Below are positions 1 through 7,918 of a DNA stretch of 64,000 nucleotides, piece after piece. The notes under the pieces were generated by a model. That model saw only the letters and a list, made by a program, of their open reading frames with translations, was not told where the DNA came from and did not search any database. The position numbers and the translations under genes were made by a program. The stretch is taken from positions 1 to 64,000 of the forward strand of contig CAYWXG010000005.1 of NCBI GenBank assembly GCA_964462445.1. The letters are read 5' to 3'. This DNA is from JAGBWK01 sp964462445. GTDB taxonomy: Bacteria; Bacteroidota; Bacteroidia; Bacteroidales; Muribaculaceae. Each line of letters opens with the position of its first letter. Position 1 is the first letter of the stretch.

Positions 1-93
1 CAAAGTAACCATTTAGGGTTGACTCCTGCAAATGGAATCAGCCCTAATTTTTCAATCGCTCAAAAAATTTTAGCGGACAGTAATAAAAAATAA
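1..93 (+). CDS. C-terminal end of an unidentified protein (partial)
   Basis: An open frame runs from the left edge to a TAA at 91-93 and encodes 30 residues ending in ILADSNKK. A good hairpin terminator follows about 20 bases later, which supports a real gene end here. The remaining tail carries no motif that I recognise, so no function is offered. The frame enters from outside the window and its start is not visible. Confidence 0.5.
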   Translation, partial: QSNHLGLTPANGISPNFSIAQKILADSNKK

Positions 94-113
94 TCGAATT
101 ACATTAAAATATA

Positions 114-147
114 GGCTGAGTCATTATAAAAATGGTTCAGCCTTTTC
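114..147. terminator. Hairpin terminator between convergent genes
   Basis: GGCTGA and CAT on the left pair with ATG and TCAGCC on the right, with two mismatched positions in the stem and a short A-rich loop, followed by CCTTTTCTT on the plus strand. It ends the partial left-edge gene and probably also serves tatC, which ends 34 bases to the right on the other strand. Confidence 0.7.
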
Positions 148-180
148 TTGTAAGGTAAGGGAAATAAATTCTATCAATTC

Positions 181-939
181 TTAATTATTAAGTTCCATAG
201 GTTTGATTGTTATTGCTGTTGCTTCGTAAAGCATGTAAAGGGGTATAAATACGACACATAATGTAAATGGGTCTCCAGTAGGAGTGATAAGTGCAGCTAA
301 CACAAGTAGAACCACAACGGCATGACGTCGATATTTACCAAAAAAATTACGTGTAATAAGTCCCATTTTTCCCAATAGCCAACCAAGTAAAGGCATTTCA
401 AATACTATTCCCATCACCAAGATTATCACCGTAAAATTATCCATATATGAGTCAATGGTAATAGTATTAGGAATAGTTTCGCTCAATTGATATGTAGCCA
501 AAAAACGTAGAGTTAAAGGGAAAATCAAGAAATATCCAACGGCAACTCCGAGATAGAACATCATATTACTGGCAACAAATGCCTTTACCGCGGGTTTGCG
601 TTCGTTAGGATATAAAGCCGGAGAAATAAATCCCCAAAGAAGATATATCACGATAGGGAAACCAACAACCAATGCCAATTCAAAAGATGTCGACAAATGT
701 ATCGATAATTGTGAAGCCAATCGAGTATTAATCAACGACATTGCAAATGGTTCGTCGGGCGAACCGGAAATAGCATCAAACAATTGATATAACGGAAAAT
801 CGCCATTGCATGGAGCCAAAATTATGGCATTAAAAATCTGTGGCATAAAAATAAAAAATAATACCGACAAAAGTACTATTAGAGCACCGATACGAAATAA
901 AACGCCTCTGAGCACATCAAAATGCGCCCAAAACGACAT
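181..939 (-). CDS. tatC: Sec-independent protein translocase subunit TatC
   Basis: TatC is the multispanning inner-membrane subunit of the twin-arginine pathway, which exports folded proteins and recognises the RR signal peptide. The product (252 residues from the chosen start) begins MSFWAHFDVLR, matching the usual TatC N-terminus with its short cytoplasmic helix, and then shows about six hydrophobic segments, including the region with TPTGDPFT near the C-terminus. An upstream in-frame TTG at 990 would add 17 residues, but the family start is the ATG at 939. It lies 81 bases downstream of tatA and is probably co-transcribed with it. There is no tatB gene beside it, as is usual in Bacteroidota, where a TatA-type protein serves both roles. 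Confidence 0.93.
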   Translation of the reverse strand: MSFWAHFDVLRGVLFRIGALIVLLSVLFFIFMPQIFNAIILAPCNGDFPLYQLFDAISGSPDEPFAMSLINTRLASQLSIHLSTSFELALVVGFPIVIYLLWGFISPALYPNERKPAVKAFVASNMMFYLGVAVGYFLIFPLTLRFLATYQLSETIPNTITIDSYMDNFTVIILVMGIVFEMPLLGWLLGKMGLITRNFFGKYRRHAVVVLLVLAALITPTGDPFTLCVVFIPLYMLYEATAITIKPMELNN

Positions 940-1020
940 TGAATTATTATCGTTGTTTGCCACAGAATGTAGAAATTCAATAAATATCAATCAACCGCCT
1001 TTCGCGGAGATGGATTTATA

Positions 1021-1215
1021 TTATTTATTGTCATTTTCTTTCTTATCGTCAGTAGTATCTGCTACTTCGTTAAGCCCGGATTTAAAACTCTTGATACCCT
1101 TTCCTATAGAACGCATCAATTCGGGAATTTTCTTTCCGCCAAACAATAGCAAGATTACGACTAATATAATTATCCATTCCCAACCACGTAGGTTGCCTAA
1201 AAATGCTGTCATCAT
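1021..1215 (-). CDS. tatA: Twin-arginine translocase subunit TatA/E
   Basis: This 64-residue protein forms the pore-building component of the Tat translocase. It has the family architecture: a single N-terminal transmembrane segment (about residues 12-25, WEWIIILVVILLLFGG), the conserved FGGKKIPEL hinge, an amphipathic helix (IGKGIKSFKSGLNE) and an acidic/lysine-rich polar tail. It is the first gene of a tatA-tatC pair and has a clear promoter just upstream on the minus strand. Two adjacent ATG codons could serve as start; I kept the first. Confidence 0.93.
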   Translation of the reverse strand: MMTAFLGNLRGWEWIIILVVILLLFGGKKIPELMRSIGKGIKSFKSGLNEVADTTDDKKENDNK

Positions 1216-1236
1216 ATATTATTGTGATTTATGTTA

Positions 1237-1266
1237 CAAAAATAAGTAATTTATTTGTATAGCCAA
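1237..1266 (-). promoter_or_regulatory. Promoter of tatAC
   Basis: On the minus strand a TTG (1264-1266) is followed after 19 bases by TATTTTTG (1237-1244). This fits the Bacteroidota housekeeping promoter (-33 TTG/TTTG and -7 TAnnTTTG). Transcription would start roughly 15 bases before the tatA ATG, giving a very short leader. Confidence 0.7.
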
Positions 1267-1283
1267 TCGCTTTTGCACATTAT

Positions 1284-1559
1284 TTAGGGATTAAGTAAAT
1301 CAGGGTTAAAATAATTGAAAACGCTTCGAGCAAGGTCCAACGCGTGACGAGCTTCACTATCGGGATTAAAAGCAACAGCAGTCTCATAATCAGTTACAGC
1401 AGCAGAGTGTTTTTGCAACCGCCACCACAACTTACCTCTCAAGAAATAGCCTTTATCATCTTGTGGATTTTCGCCTATATAACGATTGAGCTCTTCGAGT
1501 GCTTTATCTAAATTATTTTCGTCAAATAACTGCCGGATATTTGGTAATGATGTCATCAA
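1284..1559 (-). CDS. Small tetratricopeptide-repeat protein
   Basis: A 91-residue soluble protein with two helix pairs of TPR type: DKALEELNRYIGENPQDDKGYFLRGKLWW, followed by HSAAVTDYETAVAFNPDSEA. It has no signal peptide or membrane segment, so it is probably a cytoplasmic protein-protein interaction module. The partner is unknown. It stands between tatA and the divergent phosphatase gene; the 38-base gap to the latter must hold both upstream regions. The TPR assignment is secure; any cellular role is not. Confidence 0.75.
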   Translation of the reverse strand: MMTSLPNIRQLFDENNLDKALEELNRYIGENPQDDKGYFLRGKLWWRLQKHSAAVTDYETAVAFNPDSEARHALDLARSVFNYFNPDLLNP

Positions 1560-1597
1560 ATATTAATTTTACACGAAAATACAAAAAGTAAATTATT

Positions 1598-2863
1598 ATG
1601 CCAAGATTTTTAAGTTTTATATCATTATTTATAATAATTTCTACCTTTTCAATAAAAGGTGCAGATCCTACAGCAACAAATTTCACCTACAAAGAGTGTC
1701 AGGGCTCATGGCTTCCTTATCCTATTCCTGAAACAGCCATTGAAACTCCTGATACACTTACGGCCGTATTCATTAATCATATAGGAAGACACGGTTCGCG
1801 TTATCCCTCTTCGCCCAACTCAACATATACATTACTTCGAGCACTTGAACGCGCTGACTCACTCAAGACAATCACTACATTAGGCAAACAGTTGCTCAAT
1901 CTGACACATTATGTTGCAATTCGCGCCGACAAACAATGGGGAGCACTTGATTCTCTTGGAATAGCAGAACAACGTGGTATTGCATCTCGTATGTATATTA
2001 ATTATCCGGAATTGTTTATTAATGCTAACGTTTCGGCAATTTCATCGTATTCTCCACGATGCGTAATGTCAATGTATTCTTTTACTCACCAGCTTGATCG
2101 TCTTAATAATAAAATAGAAATCACGACATCGTCGGGTAGACAAAACTCTCAGTTGTTGCGACCATTCGACCAAAACAAAGATTACACGGAGTTCATACGC
2201 TCGAAAGTGTGGGAAACGCCACTCAATGATTATGCCGATACTCGTATCACTGCTACTCCACTGCGCAAAATTCTGGGTAAAGAATATCCATTGACATTAT
2301 CCGACACTCGTAGTCTTGCTATGGATTTATATCAATTTTTAGGGGGTCTATCAGCCATGAACATTGAAGTTGACCTAAGTAAATATCTGTCAGTCGAAGA
2401 AATCAATGCATCATGGAGTATTTACAATTTGCGTCAATATTTGCAACGTACCGCCTCTGTTTTATCTTCTGTTCCTGCTGAAATAGCCTCTCCGCTCGTT
2501 CTTGATTTTATACGCACAACTGATGATGCTATTGCCGGAAAATCTGATGTAACAACTATTTTGCGATTCGGACATGCGGAAACTTTACTTCCACTTTTTT
2601 CTATACTCCATTTACAAGGGGCCTATTATCTAACAAACTATTACGATACAGTGGCCCAGCATTTTCAAAATTTCAAGATGGTGCCAATGGGTGCAAATTT
2701 GCAGATTGTATTATTTAAATCACAATCAGGCAAACACTACGTACGTTTCGATCTTAACGAACGTGCTATAAATTTAATGCCAAACGATGAACGAATATAC
2801 ATTCCATGGGAAGAGGCACGAGAATACATGATACGTTGCCTTCCGCTTATAGATCAACCATAA
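1598..2863 (+). CDS. Secreted histidine acid phosphatase (MINPP/phytase-like)
   Basis: Clade-2 histidine phosphatase. The N-terminus is a signal peptide (about 21 residues, hydrophobic FLSFISLFIIISTFSI). The RHGSRYP motif near residue 65 contains the phosphate-accepting histidine, and the late HAE motif (RFGHAETLLPL, near residue 327) supplies the proton donor. The HAE proton donor and the overall length are typical of bacterial multiple inositol polyphosphate phosphatases, which release phosphate from phytate in the periplasm or outside the cell; the substrate itself is inference. It is followed by an unknown exported protein on the same strand with a 47-base gap. Confidence 0.8.
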   Translation: MPRFLSFISLFIIISTFSIKGADPTATNFTYKECQGSWLPYPIPETAIETPDTLTAVFINHIGRHGSRYPSSPNSTYTLLRALERADSLKTITTLGKQLLNLTHYVAIRADKQWGALDSLGIAEQRGIASRMYINYPELFINANVSAISSYSPRCVMSMYSFTHQLDRLNNKIEITTSSGRQNSQLLRPFDQNKDYTEFIRSKVWETPLNDYADTRITATPLRKILGKEYPLTLSDTRSLAMDLYQFLGGLSAMNIEVDLSKYLSVEEINASWSIYNLRQYLQRTASVLSSVPAEIASPLVLDFIRTTDDAIAGKSDVTTILRFGHAETLLPLFSILHLQGAYYLTNYYDTVAQHFQNFKMVPMGANLQIVLFKSQSGKHYVRFDLNERAINLMPNDERIYIPWEEAREYMIRCLPLIDQP

Positions 2864-2910
2864 TCATCCAAAAGAATAAACCTTTTAAGCTCTTTCGTTG
2901 TTTTAAAAAC

Positions 2911-3675
2911 ATGAAAGGGCTTATTTTTTACATATTATCAATGATAATCGCATTTCATGCTGCCGGCGATAATAAAATTGCAACAAAGCAACAAGTAAAG
3001 ATATTTTCTGAGTTGCAAAATCAGCTTAAGGACATGAAACAATATACTGCGGAAGCTGTATATGAAATACTATTGCCATCTAACGATAATAAAATCAAAT
3101 ATCATATCGAAATGCAATCTGTTGTAGCAAACGACACTTTGTCACCATGCAATTATCTTATTTCATGGAGAAATAATGATAATATAGATCAGCCAACGGA
3201 ATTTGCGTCATATAGCAACGGAAAACATTTTCGATTTATCAATGGACAATTGGAGCAATTTGATGTTGTAGTTGATTCTATTCCATTCACTGAAAAAGGC
3301 GGAAGCATTCAACTCAATGCGAGGTTTACAAATCTCTTACCTGCTTTTTTAGTAGATGAAATAAAGAAAATCGCTAATGATTCTATATATCAATATAAAA
3401 TTACTGACAATTTAAATTTTTACGGAATTGAAGCGATAAGCCTCAGTGTAGTGGAATCAATAAAAAATTTTATTGCCCGCGAACTTACATATATTTTTAA
3501 TTCAGAAAATGGCGAGCCACTATATCTCGAAATTAGAAGCAATCCCGAAACAGCTGCGGAGCTACTAATAAAGGTAAATTATCAGACTGCTACGATTCCT
3601 CAGTGCTATAATTTCTCGGAAGAAGCTCTAATAGAACGATATCCTGACTCTTTTCTCTACTATCGAAAGAAATAA
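2911..3675 (+). CDS. Exported protein of unknown function (LolA-like shape)
   Basis: A 254-residue protein with an N-terminal signal sequence (KGLIFYILSMIIAFHAAG) and a mostly beta-strand body. I chose the ATG at 2911 because it begins the signal peptide; an earlier in-frame codon at 2806 lies inside the phosphatase gene. The body reads like the LolA-type half-barrel seen in many Bacteroidales exported proteins (a lengthy N-terminal helix, ELQNQLKDMKQYTAEAVYEI, then strands), but I cannot see a diagnostic motif. It sits between the phosphatase and the thiol peroxidase in the same direction and may be transcribed with either. Confidence 0.6.
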   Translation: MKGLIFYILSMIIAFHAAGDNKIATKQQVKIFSELQNQLKDMKQYTAEAVYEILLPSNDNKIKYHIEMQSVVANDTLSPCNYLISWRNNDNIDQPTEFASYSNGKHFRFINGQLEQFDVVVDSIPFTEKGGSIQLNARFTNLLPAFLVDEIKKIANDSIYQYKITDNLNFYGIEAISLSVVESIKNFIARELTYIFNSENGEPLYLEIRSNPETAAELLIKVNYQTATIPQCYNFSEEALIERYPDSFLYYRKK

Positions 3676-3713
3676 ATCATAAGATTAAAGTATCATCAAC
3701 ATAAAAAAACACT

Positions 3714-4220
3714 ATGCAGACTATTCATTTTAATGGCACTCCATGCCACACTTATGGAACTATTCCCACTATAGGAGAAAAAGCACCATGCTACACGTTA
3801 GTTGCTCCAGATTTAAAAGAAATACGCTGTTCTGACCACAAAGGAAAACGCGTTGTCATGAACATCTTCCCGTCGCTCGACACTTCGGTTTGTGCATTAA
3901 GCGTAAGGAGATTTAATGAACTTGCAGCCAAACTCGACAATACCGTTATACTATGCATTTCTATGGACTTGCCATTTGCGGCAAAACGATTTTGTTCAGC
4001 AGAAGGAATAGATGGTGTTACAATTGCATCAGCATTTCGCTCATCGATATTTAGCGAAAAATACGGGCTTAAAATTGTTGACGGTCTTTTGGCTGGATTA
4101 CTCGCTCGTGCAATTATAATTCTTGATGAAAATCGCAATGTTGTCTACACTCAGTTAGTCGATGAAATAACAACTGAGCCCGACTACGACAGGGCTATCG
4201 CAGCATTAAATTCAATATAA
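3714..4220 (+). CDS. tpx: Thiol peroxidase (atypical 2-Cys peroxiredoxin)
   Basis: A 168-residue peroxiredoxin that reduces hydroperoxides with electrons from thioredoxin. The peroxidatic cysteine is C60 in FPSLDTSVC and the resolving cysteine is C94 in RFCSAEG, the spacing expected for Tpx. The family-typical start (IHFNGTP, then a GEKAP segment) is intact. The protein has additional cysteines (C11, C26, C39, C81), more than usual for Tpx. It is cytoplasmic: there is no signal peptide. It ends 31 bases before the convergent maf gene. Confidence 0.92.
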   Translation: MQTIHFNGTPCHTYGTIPTIGEKAPCYTLVAPDLKEIRCSDHKGKRVVMNIFPSLDTSVCALSVRRFNELAAKLDNTVILCISMDLPFAAKRFCSAEGIDGVTIASAFRSSIFSEKYGLKIVDGLLAGLLARAIIILDENRNVVYTQLVDEITTEPDYDRAIAALNSI

Positions 4221-4251
4221 TAAAAATATCTCTTATATTAAACCCCGAGAA

Positions 4252-4827
4252 TTATATCATTTCCATTGATTTGAGGTGGCTATAAAGAGCCGAAGTTGGT
4301 AGTCCCATAACGTTGTAAAAGCAACCATCTATCTTCTTCACGCCAATAAGACCTATCCATTCTTGAATACCATAAGAACCGGCTTTATCAAAAGGATGGT
4401 ACTTATCAACGTAATAATCAATGTCAGCATCTGATATTTTATCGAACTCTACAATTGTAACCTCGTCAAATGTATGTATTGTTCCGGCGGTCGTCAATGA
4501 TACACCAGTTATAACTTTATGTTTTGCGCCCGACAATCGTTGCAACATAAATTTAGCTTCAGAGGCATTTTTAGGTTTGCCCATAATCTCGTTGTCAACA
4601 AGAACAACTGTGTCGGCTGTAATTAAAATTGTCTCACTGTCAATTTTGTTAATGTAAGTTTGGGCTTTTAATCGCGATAGATATGCAGCGACCTCTTCTG
4701 AGGGTAATGAGGCAGGGAAAACTTCATTAACATCGTTGAGGCGTATTGTTTCAAACTCAATATCCATCATCGACAATAATTCTCTACGACGTGGAGAACC
4801 ACTTCCTAATAAGACCTTTTTATTCAT
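4252..4827 (-). CDS. maf: Maf-like nucleoside triphosphate pyrophosphatase
   Basis: Maf proteins hydrolyse non-canonical or modified nucleoside triphosphates to monophosphates and have been linked to septum inhibition. The protein begins KKVLLGSGSPRRRELL, the substrate-binding signature, and carries ITADTVV with the catalytic aspartate, GKPKN, and the SGAKHKVITGV stretch. I place the start at the ATG at 4827 (191 residues); the longer frame adds 23 unconserved hydrophobic residues. It is the last gene of the overlapping minus-strand cluster with the KdsC-like, DUF2520 and nitroreductase genes, 35 bases after the KdsC-like gene. Confidence 0.9.
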   Translation of the reverse strand: MNKKVLLGSGSPRRRELLSMMDIEFETIRLNDVNEVFPASLPSEEVAAYLSRLKAQTYINKIDSETILITADTVVLVDNEIMGKPKNASEAKFMLQRLSGAKHKVITGVSLTTAGTIHTFDEVTIVEFDKISDADIDYYVDKYHPFDKAGSYGIQEWIGLIGVKKIDGCFYNVMGLPTSALYSHLKSMEMI

Positions 4828-4862
4828 GCCAAAATTGATAGAAATAAAAAGAATATATAATA

Positions 4863-5387
4863 TTACCAACCGAATGCTTTTTCTGTCGACATCCACTCCC
4901 CTTGAGCTTTCATCACTTCCTCGATGATTTCGCGTCCAACTCCATAACCACCATTAACTGTAGATATATAACGTGCAACACATTTAATATCAACATCCGC
5001 ATCAGCAGGTGCAACCGACAATCCTACAGCTTTCATGCAATCATGGTCGGGGATATCATCGCCTGCAAACGCCACTTCAGAAGCATCAAGGCCATTTTCT
5101 TCCATCCATTTAGTAAGGATTGGCAATTTCATTGACGCTCCCATATATACATCGTAAATACCAAGAGCTCTAAATCTCAATTCTATTGATTCACTACACC
5201 CACCGGTTATAATTGCAATTTTATATCCATGTTTGACAGCGAGTTGCAATGCGTACCCATCTTTCACATTTACCATACGACAAGGGAGTCCATCTGTGCC
5301 CAATGGCACTGTTGAAGGTGAAAGCACTCCATCAACATCAAATACAAACGCTTTAATCTTGGTTAAATCATAATCAATTTTGCTCAT
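4863..5387 (-). CDS. kdsC: KdsC-like HAD phosphatase (KDO-8-phosphate phosphatase family)
   Basis: A 174-residue C0-type HAD phosphatase, the family that removes phosphate from 3-deoxy-D-manno-octulosonate 8-phosphate for lipopolysaccharide core synthesis. Motif I is FVFDVDGVLS, motif II lies in IAIITGG, the conserved lysine is in MKLPILTKW, and motif III is AFAGDDIPDHDCM. The start at 5387 (MSKIDYDLTKIKAF) fits the family; it overlaps the end of the upstream DUF2520 gene by 14 bases, so the two are probably translationally coupled. Bacteroidales genomes commonly place kdsC-like genes next to DUF2520 and maf, as here. Confidence 0.85.
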   Translation of the reverse strand: MSKIDYDLTKIKAFVFDVDGVLSPSTVPLGTDGLPCRMVNVKDGYALQLAVKHGYKIAIITGGCSESIELRFRALGIYDVYMGASMKLPILTKWMEENGLDASEVAFAGDDIPDHDCMKAVGLSVAPADADVDIKCVARYISTVNGGYGVGREIIEEVMKAQGEWMSTEKAFGW

Positions 5388-6153
5388 GGTATGTTTTATA
5401 TATTTGATTGGATAATAATTCATATAATTGAGCATCATCACCACTAAGCATTTTAATATGGCTATCAATGATGTGCTTATCACCACGACGGGCCGGTCCG
5501 GTTTGAGCCTCTGCCGGAGAAAGAGCGGCGATTTTTTCCATTGTTTCTTTTAATAACGGATCAAGAGCATGAATATCAGTGCCACACAACCGCAATTGAC
5601 GATCGGCAACTACCCACATATAATTCACGAAATTACATGCAAAAACAGCGGCAACATGAAGTCGACGGCGACCTTCGGAATTTAATAAGCGCACATTATC
5701 ACTGATTTTCCCGGCAAGGTCCAGCAAACTATTCTCTACTGATGAACTACTTCCCTCAATAAAAAATGGCACACTCTTCATCTCAACTGCTTTGTGTTTT
5801 GAAAAGGTTTGAAGAGGATAGAAAACGCCAAAGTGCCCACGTAGCTCGGCAAAGATATCAACACCCACGCTACCTGATGTATGTACCCATATACCATTAT
5901 TGAGGCATTGTATCTGTTGCAATAAAGACGCAATACAATCATCGGTCACCGATATTAAATATAAATCAGCGTCAGGGCTAATTGCCGTAACATCATTAGT
6001 TGCGACACACGACGAAGATATTCTGTCGGCCAACTCACGAGCATGCAAAATATCTCTACTAAAGATTTGTAAGATTTCAACATAAGGAGCGAGTGCCGTG
6101 GCAAGATGTGTCGCGACATTTCCCGAACCTATGACCACACAGGTTTTAATCAT
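5374..6153 (-). CDS. Rossmann-fold DUF2520 protein (F420/NADP reductase-like)
   Basis: A 259-residue protein. The N-terminal half is an NAD(P)-binding Rossmann domain with the glycine motif VVIGSGNVATHLA; the C-terminal half is the helical DUF2520 domain (CNFVNYMWVVADRQL, then LKETMEKIAALSPAEAQTGPARRGD). Related proteins look like ketopantoate or pyrroline carboxylate reductases, but the substrate is unknown. It overlaps the nitroreductase gene by 8 bases and the KdsC-like gene by 14 bases, so the cluster is tightly packed. The name rests on domain pattern; the reaction is not established. Confidence 0.85.
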   Translation of the reverse strand: MIKTCVVIGSGNVATHLATALAPYVEILQIFSRDILHARELADRISSSCVATNDVTAISPDADLYLISVTDDCIASLLQQIQCLNNGIWVHTSGSVGVDIFAELRGHFGVFYPLQTFSKHKAVEMKSVPFFIEGSSSSVENSLLDLAGKISDNVRLLNSEGRRRLHVAAVFACNFVNYMWVVADRQLRLCGTDIHALDPLLKETMEKIAALSPAEAQTGPARRGDKHIIDSHIKMLSGDDAQLYELLSNQIYKTYHEQN

Positions 6154-6685
6154 TTGCTTTGTAGCTTCCTATATGGACATTTTCCCAATGAAGTTTTGAA
6201 GTGTCACATGGACGACGTTCTTCGTCGGGATAACCGAATGTTAATATACATACAACTGAAACTTCTTCTGGAATACCGAGAAGTTCTTGTACATATTCAT
6301 TGGCAGGTGTGCCATCTACTTGATAGCGGTCTCTCACTTCAATCCAGCATGAACCAATACCAAGGTCGGTAGCTTGTAGTTGCATAAATGCAGCGGCAGC
6401 TGAAGCATCTTCAATCCATGCTTCTGATTTTGTAGCATCTACGGCAACAACTACAGCAAGTGCTGCTTTAGCAATTGGATGAGCTCCGGCTGGTTTACAT
6501 TGACTTAATCGTTGCAACATTTCGGAGTCATCAACTGCTACGAATTGCCAAGCACGTGAATTTTTAGAGGTTGGAGACATCAATCCGGCTTCTAATATCA
6601 GTTTGACATCTTCAGGGTTGAGAGATTGCTCTTTATAACGTCGGATACTGCGTCGCTTAACGAGCAGTTCATGCAATGAATTCAT
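6146..6685 (-). CDS. Nitroreductase-family flavoprotein
   Basis: A 179-residue FMN-dependent oxidoreductase of the nitroreductase superfamily. It shows the N-terminal FMN-binding signature RRSIRRYKEQSL, the SPTSKNSRAWQFVAV segment, and a C-terminal GYPDEERRP-type end with the conserved glycine-tyrosine-proline. The physiological substrate cannot be read from sequence. It is probably the first gene of the overlapping minus-strand cluster that continues with DUF2520, KdsC-like and Maf. The 95-base gap upstream separates it from the HU/SPOR gene on the same strand. Confidence 0.88.
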   Translation of the reverse strand: MNSLHELLVKRRSIRRYKEQSLNPEDVKLILEAGLMSPTSKNSRAWQFVAVDDSEMLQRLSQCKPAGAHPIAKAALAVVVAVDATKSEAWIEDASAAAAFMQLQATDLGIGSCWIEVRDRYQVDGTPANEYVQELLGIPEEVSVVCILTFGYPDEERRPCDTSKLHWENVHIGSYKAND

Positions 6686-6780
6686 AAATAAAAAAATTAG
6701 GGGGAATTATTAAAATTCCACGATTAATTAAATAATTTAGGGGCTTTCTCTTAAAAAATATGACCTAAAAACTTATTGGA

Positions 6781-7815
6781 TTATCTCATCGAACAAACCC
6801 AAGCATCGGCAAAACGAGTTGCGATATCGGCAAAATTTTTACCGGCGAGGACCTCTGTTGTAGTGTTACCGGTTGCAACATACACTCTAAATTTGCCATC
6901 TTTAGCGAGGACTCCAAGATTATAGTTATTGTTTTCACCAATATACTTTTCTGCAAGTTCCATAGTAGGCAATGATGCAATAACCAAACAATAACGGTCC
7001 GAATCATTCATTCTAAGTGTCGCTATGTGAGAGTCATCAATAGTATAAACAGAATTGCTCTCAGTTGCAATTTCTACCTTAGATATTTCCTCGGTCGGTA
7101 GTGCTTCTACTTCATCCTCTACTAAATTTTCACGAGGTACACTAATATTGAGCATAGGGGGTTCGTCAAGGCTTGGCACTACTGATGTTTGAGATGACTT
7201 TGGTGACATTACCGGTGACAATGAAGCCATATTATCATTACGTTCAAACGAGGGACGCAACAGTACCAACGCAACACCTATAATAACAGCTATAACTGCA
7301 GCTGCTTCTATGAAGCGCAATCCAAAGCGCGATAGACGACTGCGTCGTGGGGCCTCTATGCGCCCAACTTTTATAGCCTCTTCCTTCACTTTTTCGAGCA
7401 AAGGCTTAATTTCTAATGCTTCAAATCCGACGCTACCAACATTCAATTGAGTTTTTGCCGGTTCAAAAATAACCGACAATCCTTCACCCTGACGGATAAA
7501 ACGACCTATCTTACCAAGCGAAATTTCACCATCAAGATTGAGCTGATGCTTCATTGAGCTGAGTTCATCTTCAACGATACGGGATGCTTGCGCAAAAGAT
7601 ATTGATTCTTTTCTTGCAATCGAAGAAGCGAGCAATCCATCATTGTAATCAACGCTTGCGCTAAAAGAAAGCTCACGCATCGGAGGATACATAACGCCTA
7701 AAGCCTCGTCGTAGCAAGCCGACTGATAATCAGCGATAAAAGCTCCCCATTTCGGCAAGGCTACGCAGTCATGTCGATATACAAGATATTCAATATGTCG
7801 GATTACATGATTCAT
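6781..7815 (-). CDS. HU-CCDC81 / SPOR-domain membrane protein
   Basis: A 344-residue protein of three parts. Residues 1-120 form two HU-like (CCDC81-bac) domains, recognised by NHVIRHIEYLVYRHDCVALP and GAFIADY, the second ending near GKIGRFIRQGEG. A single transmembrane helix spans residues 168-187. The last 70 residues (from about 273, DRYCLVIASLPTMELAEKYI) form a SPOR domain, the fold that binds denuded glycan strands at division septa. The topology implies a cytoplasmic HU-like part and a periplasmic SPOR part. This combination is common in Bacteroidota but its function is not established. The promoter lies so close that the mRNA may be leaderless; the ATG at 7815 is the family start. Confidence 0.85.
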   Translation of the reverse strand: MNHVIRHIEYLVYRHDCVALPKWGAFIADYQSACYDEALGVMYPPMRELSFSASVDYNDGLLASSIARKESISFAQASRIVEDELSSMKHQLNLDGEISLGKIGRFIRQGEGLSVIFEPAKTQLNVGSVGFEALEIKPLLEKVKEEAIKVGRIEAPRRSRLSRFGLRFIEAAAVIAVIIGVALVLLRPSFERNDNMASLSPVMSPKSSQTSVVPSLDEPPMLNISVPRENLVEDEVEALPTEEISKVEIATESNSVYTIDDSHIATLRMNDSDRYCLVIASLPTMELAEKYIGENNNYNLGVLAKDGKFRVYVATGNTTTEVLAGKNFADIATRFADAWVCSMR

Positions 7816-7820
7816 TGTTA

Positions 7821-7852
7821 CAAATTTAACGCAATTATAGTTTTCTTACAAA
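7821..7852 (-). promoter_or_regulatory. Promoter of the HU/SPOR gene, next to its start codon
   Basis: Minus strand: TTTG (7849-7852), 20 bases, then TAAATTTG (7821-7828), a full match to the Bacteroidota consensus. Only five bases (TAACA) separate the -7 box from the ATG at 7815, so transcription should start on or within a base or two of the start codon. Confidence 0.7.
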
Positions 7853-7872
7853 TAATTTCAACTAAAAATTTC

Positions 7873-7880
7873 TAACTTTG
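7873..7880 (+). promoter_or_regulatory. -7 box for the divergent TPR gene
   Basis: TAACTTTG on the plus strand, 38 bases before the ATG at 7919. The expected TTG about 20 bases upstream is not present (only TTTC), so this is the weaker half of the divergent promoter pair in this 103-base gap. Confidence 0.5.
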
Positions 7881-7918
7881 CAACATCTTTTTAAAACTAA
7901 ATTGACTCTCAGCCGATT

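Noticed and set aside
940..990. Longer tatC starting at 990
   Set aside because: The extension starts with TTG and adds 17 unconserved residues; ATG at 939 gives the family N-terminus.
806..1249. Open frame of 147 codons opposite tatC/tatA
   Set aside because: It is antisense to two well-identified genes and its translation has no recognisable feature.
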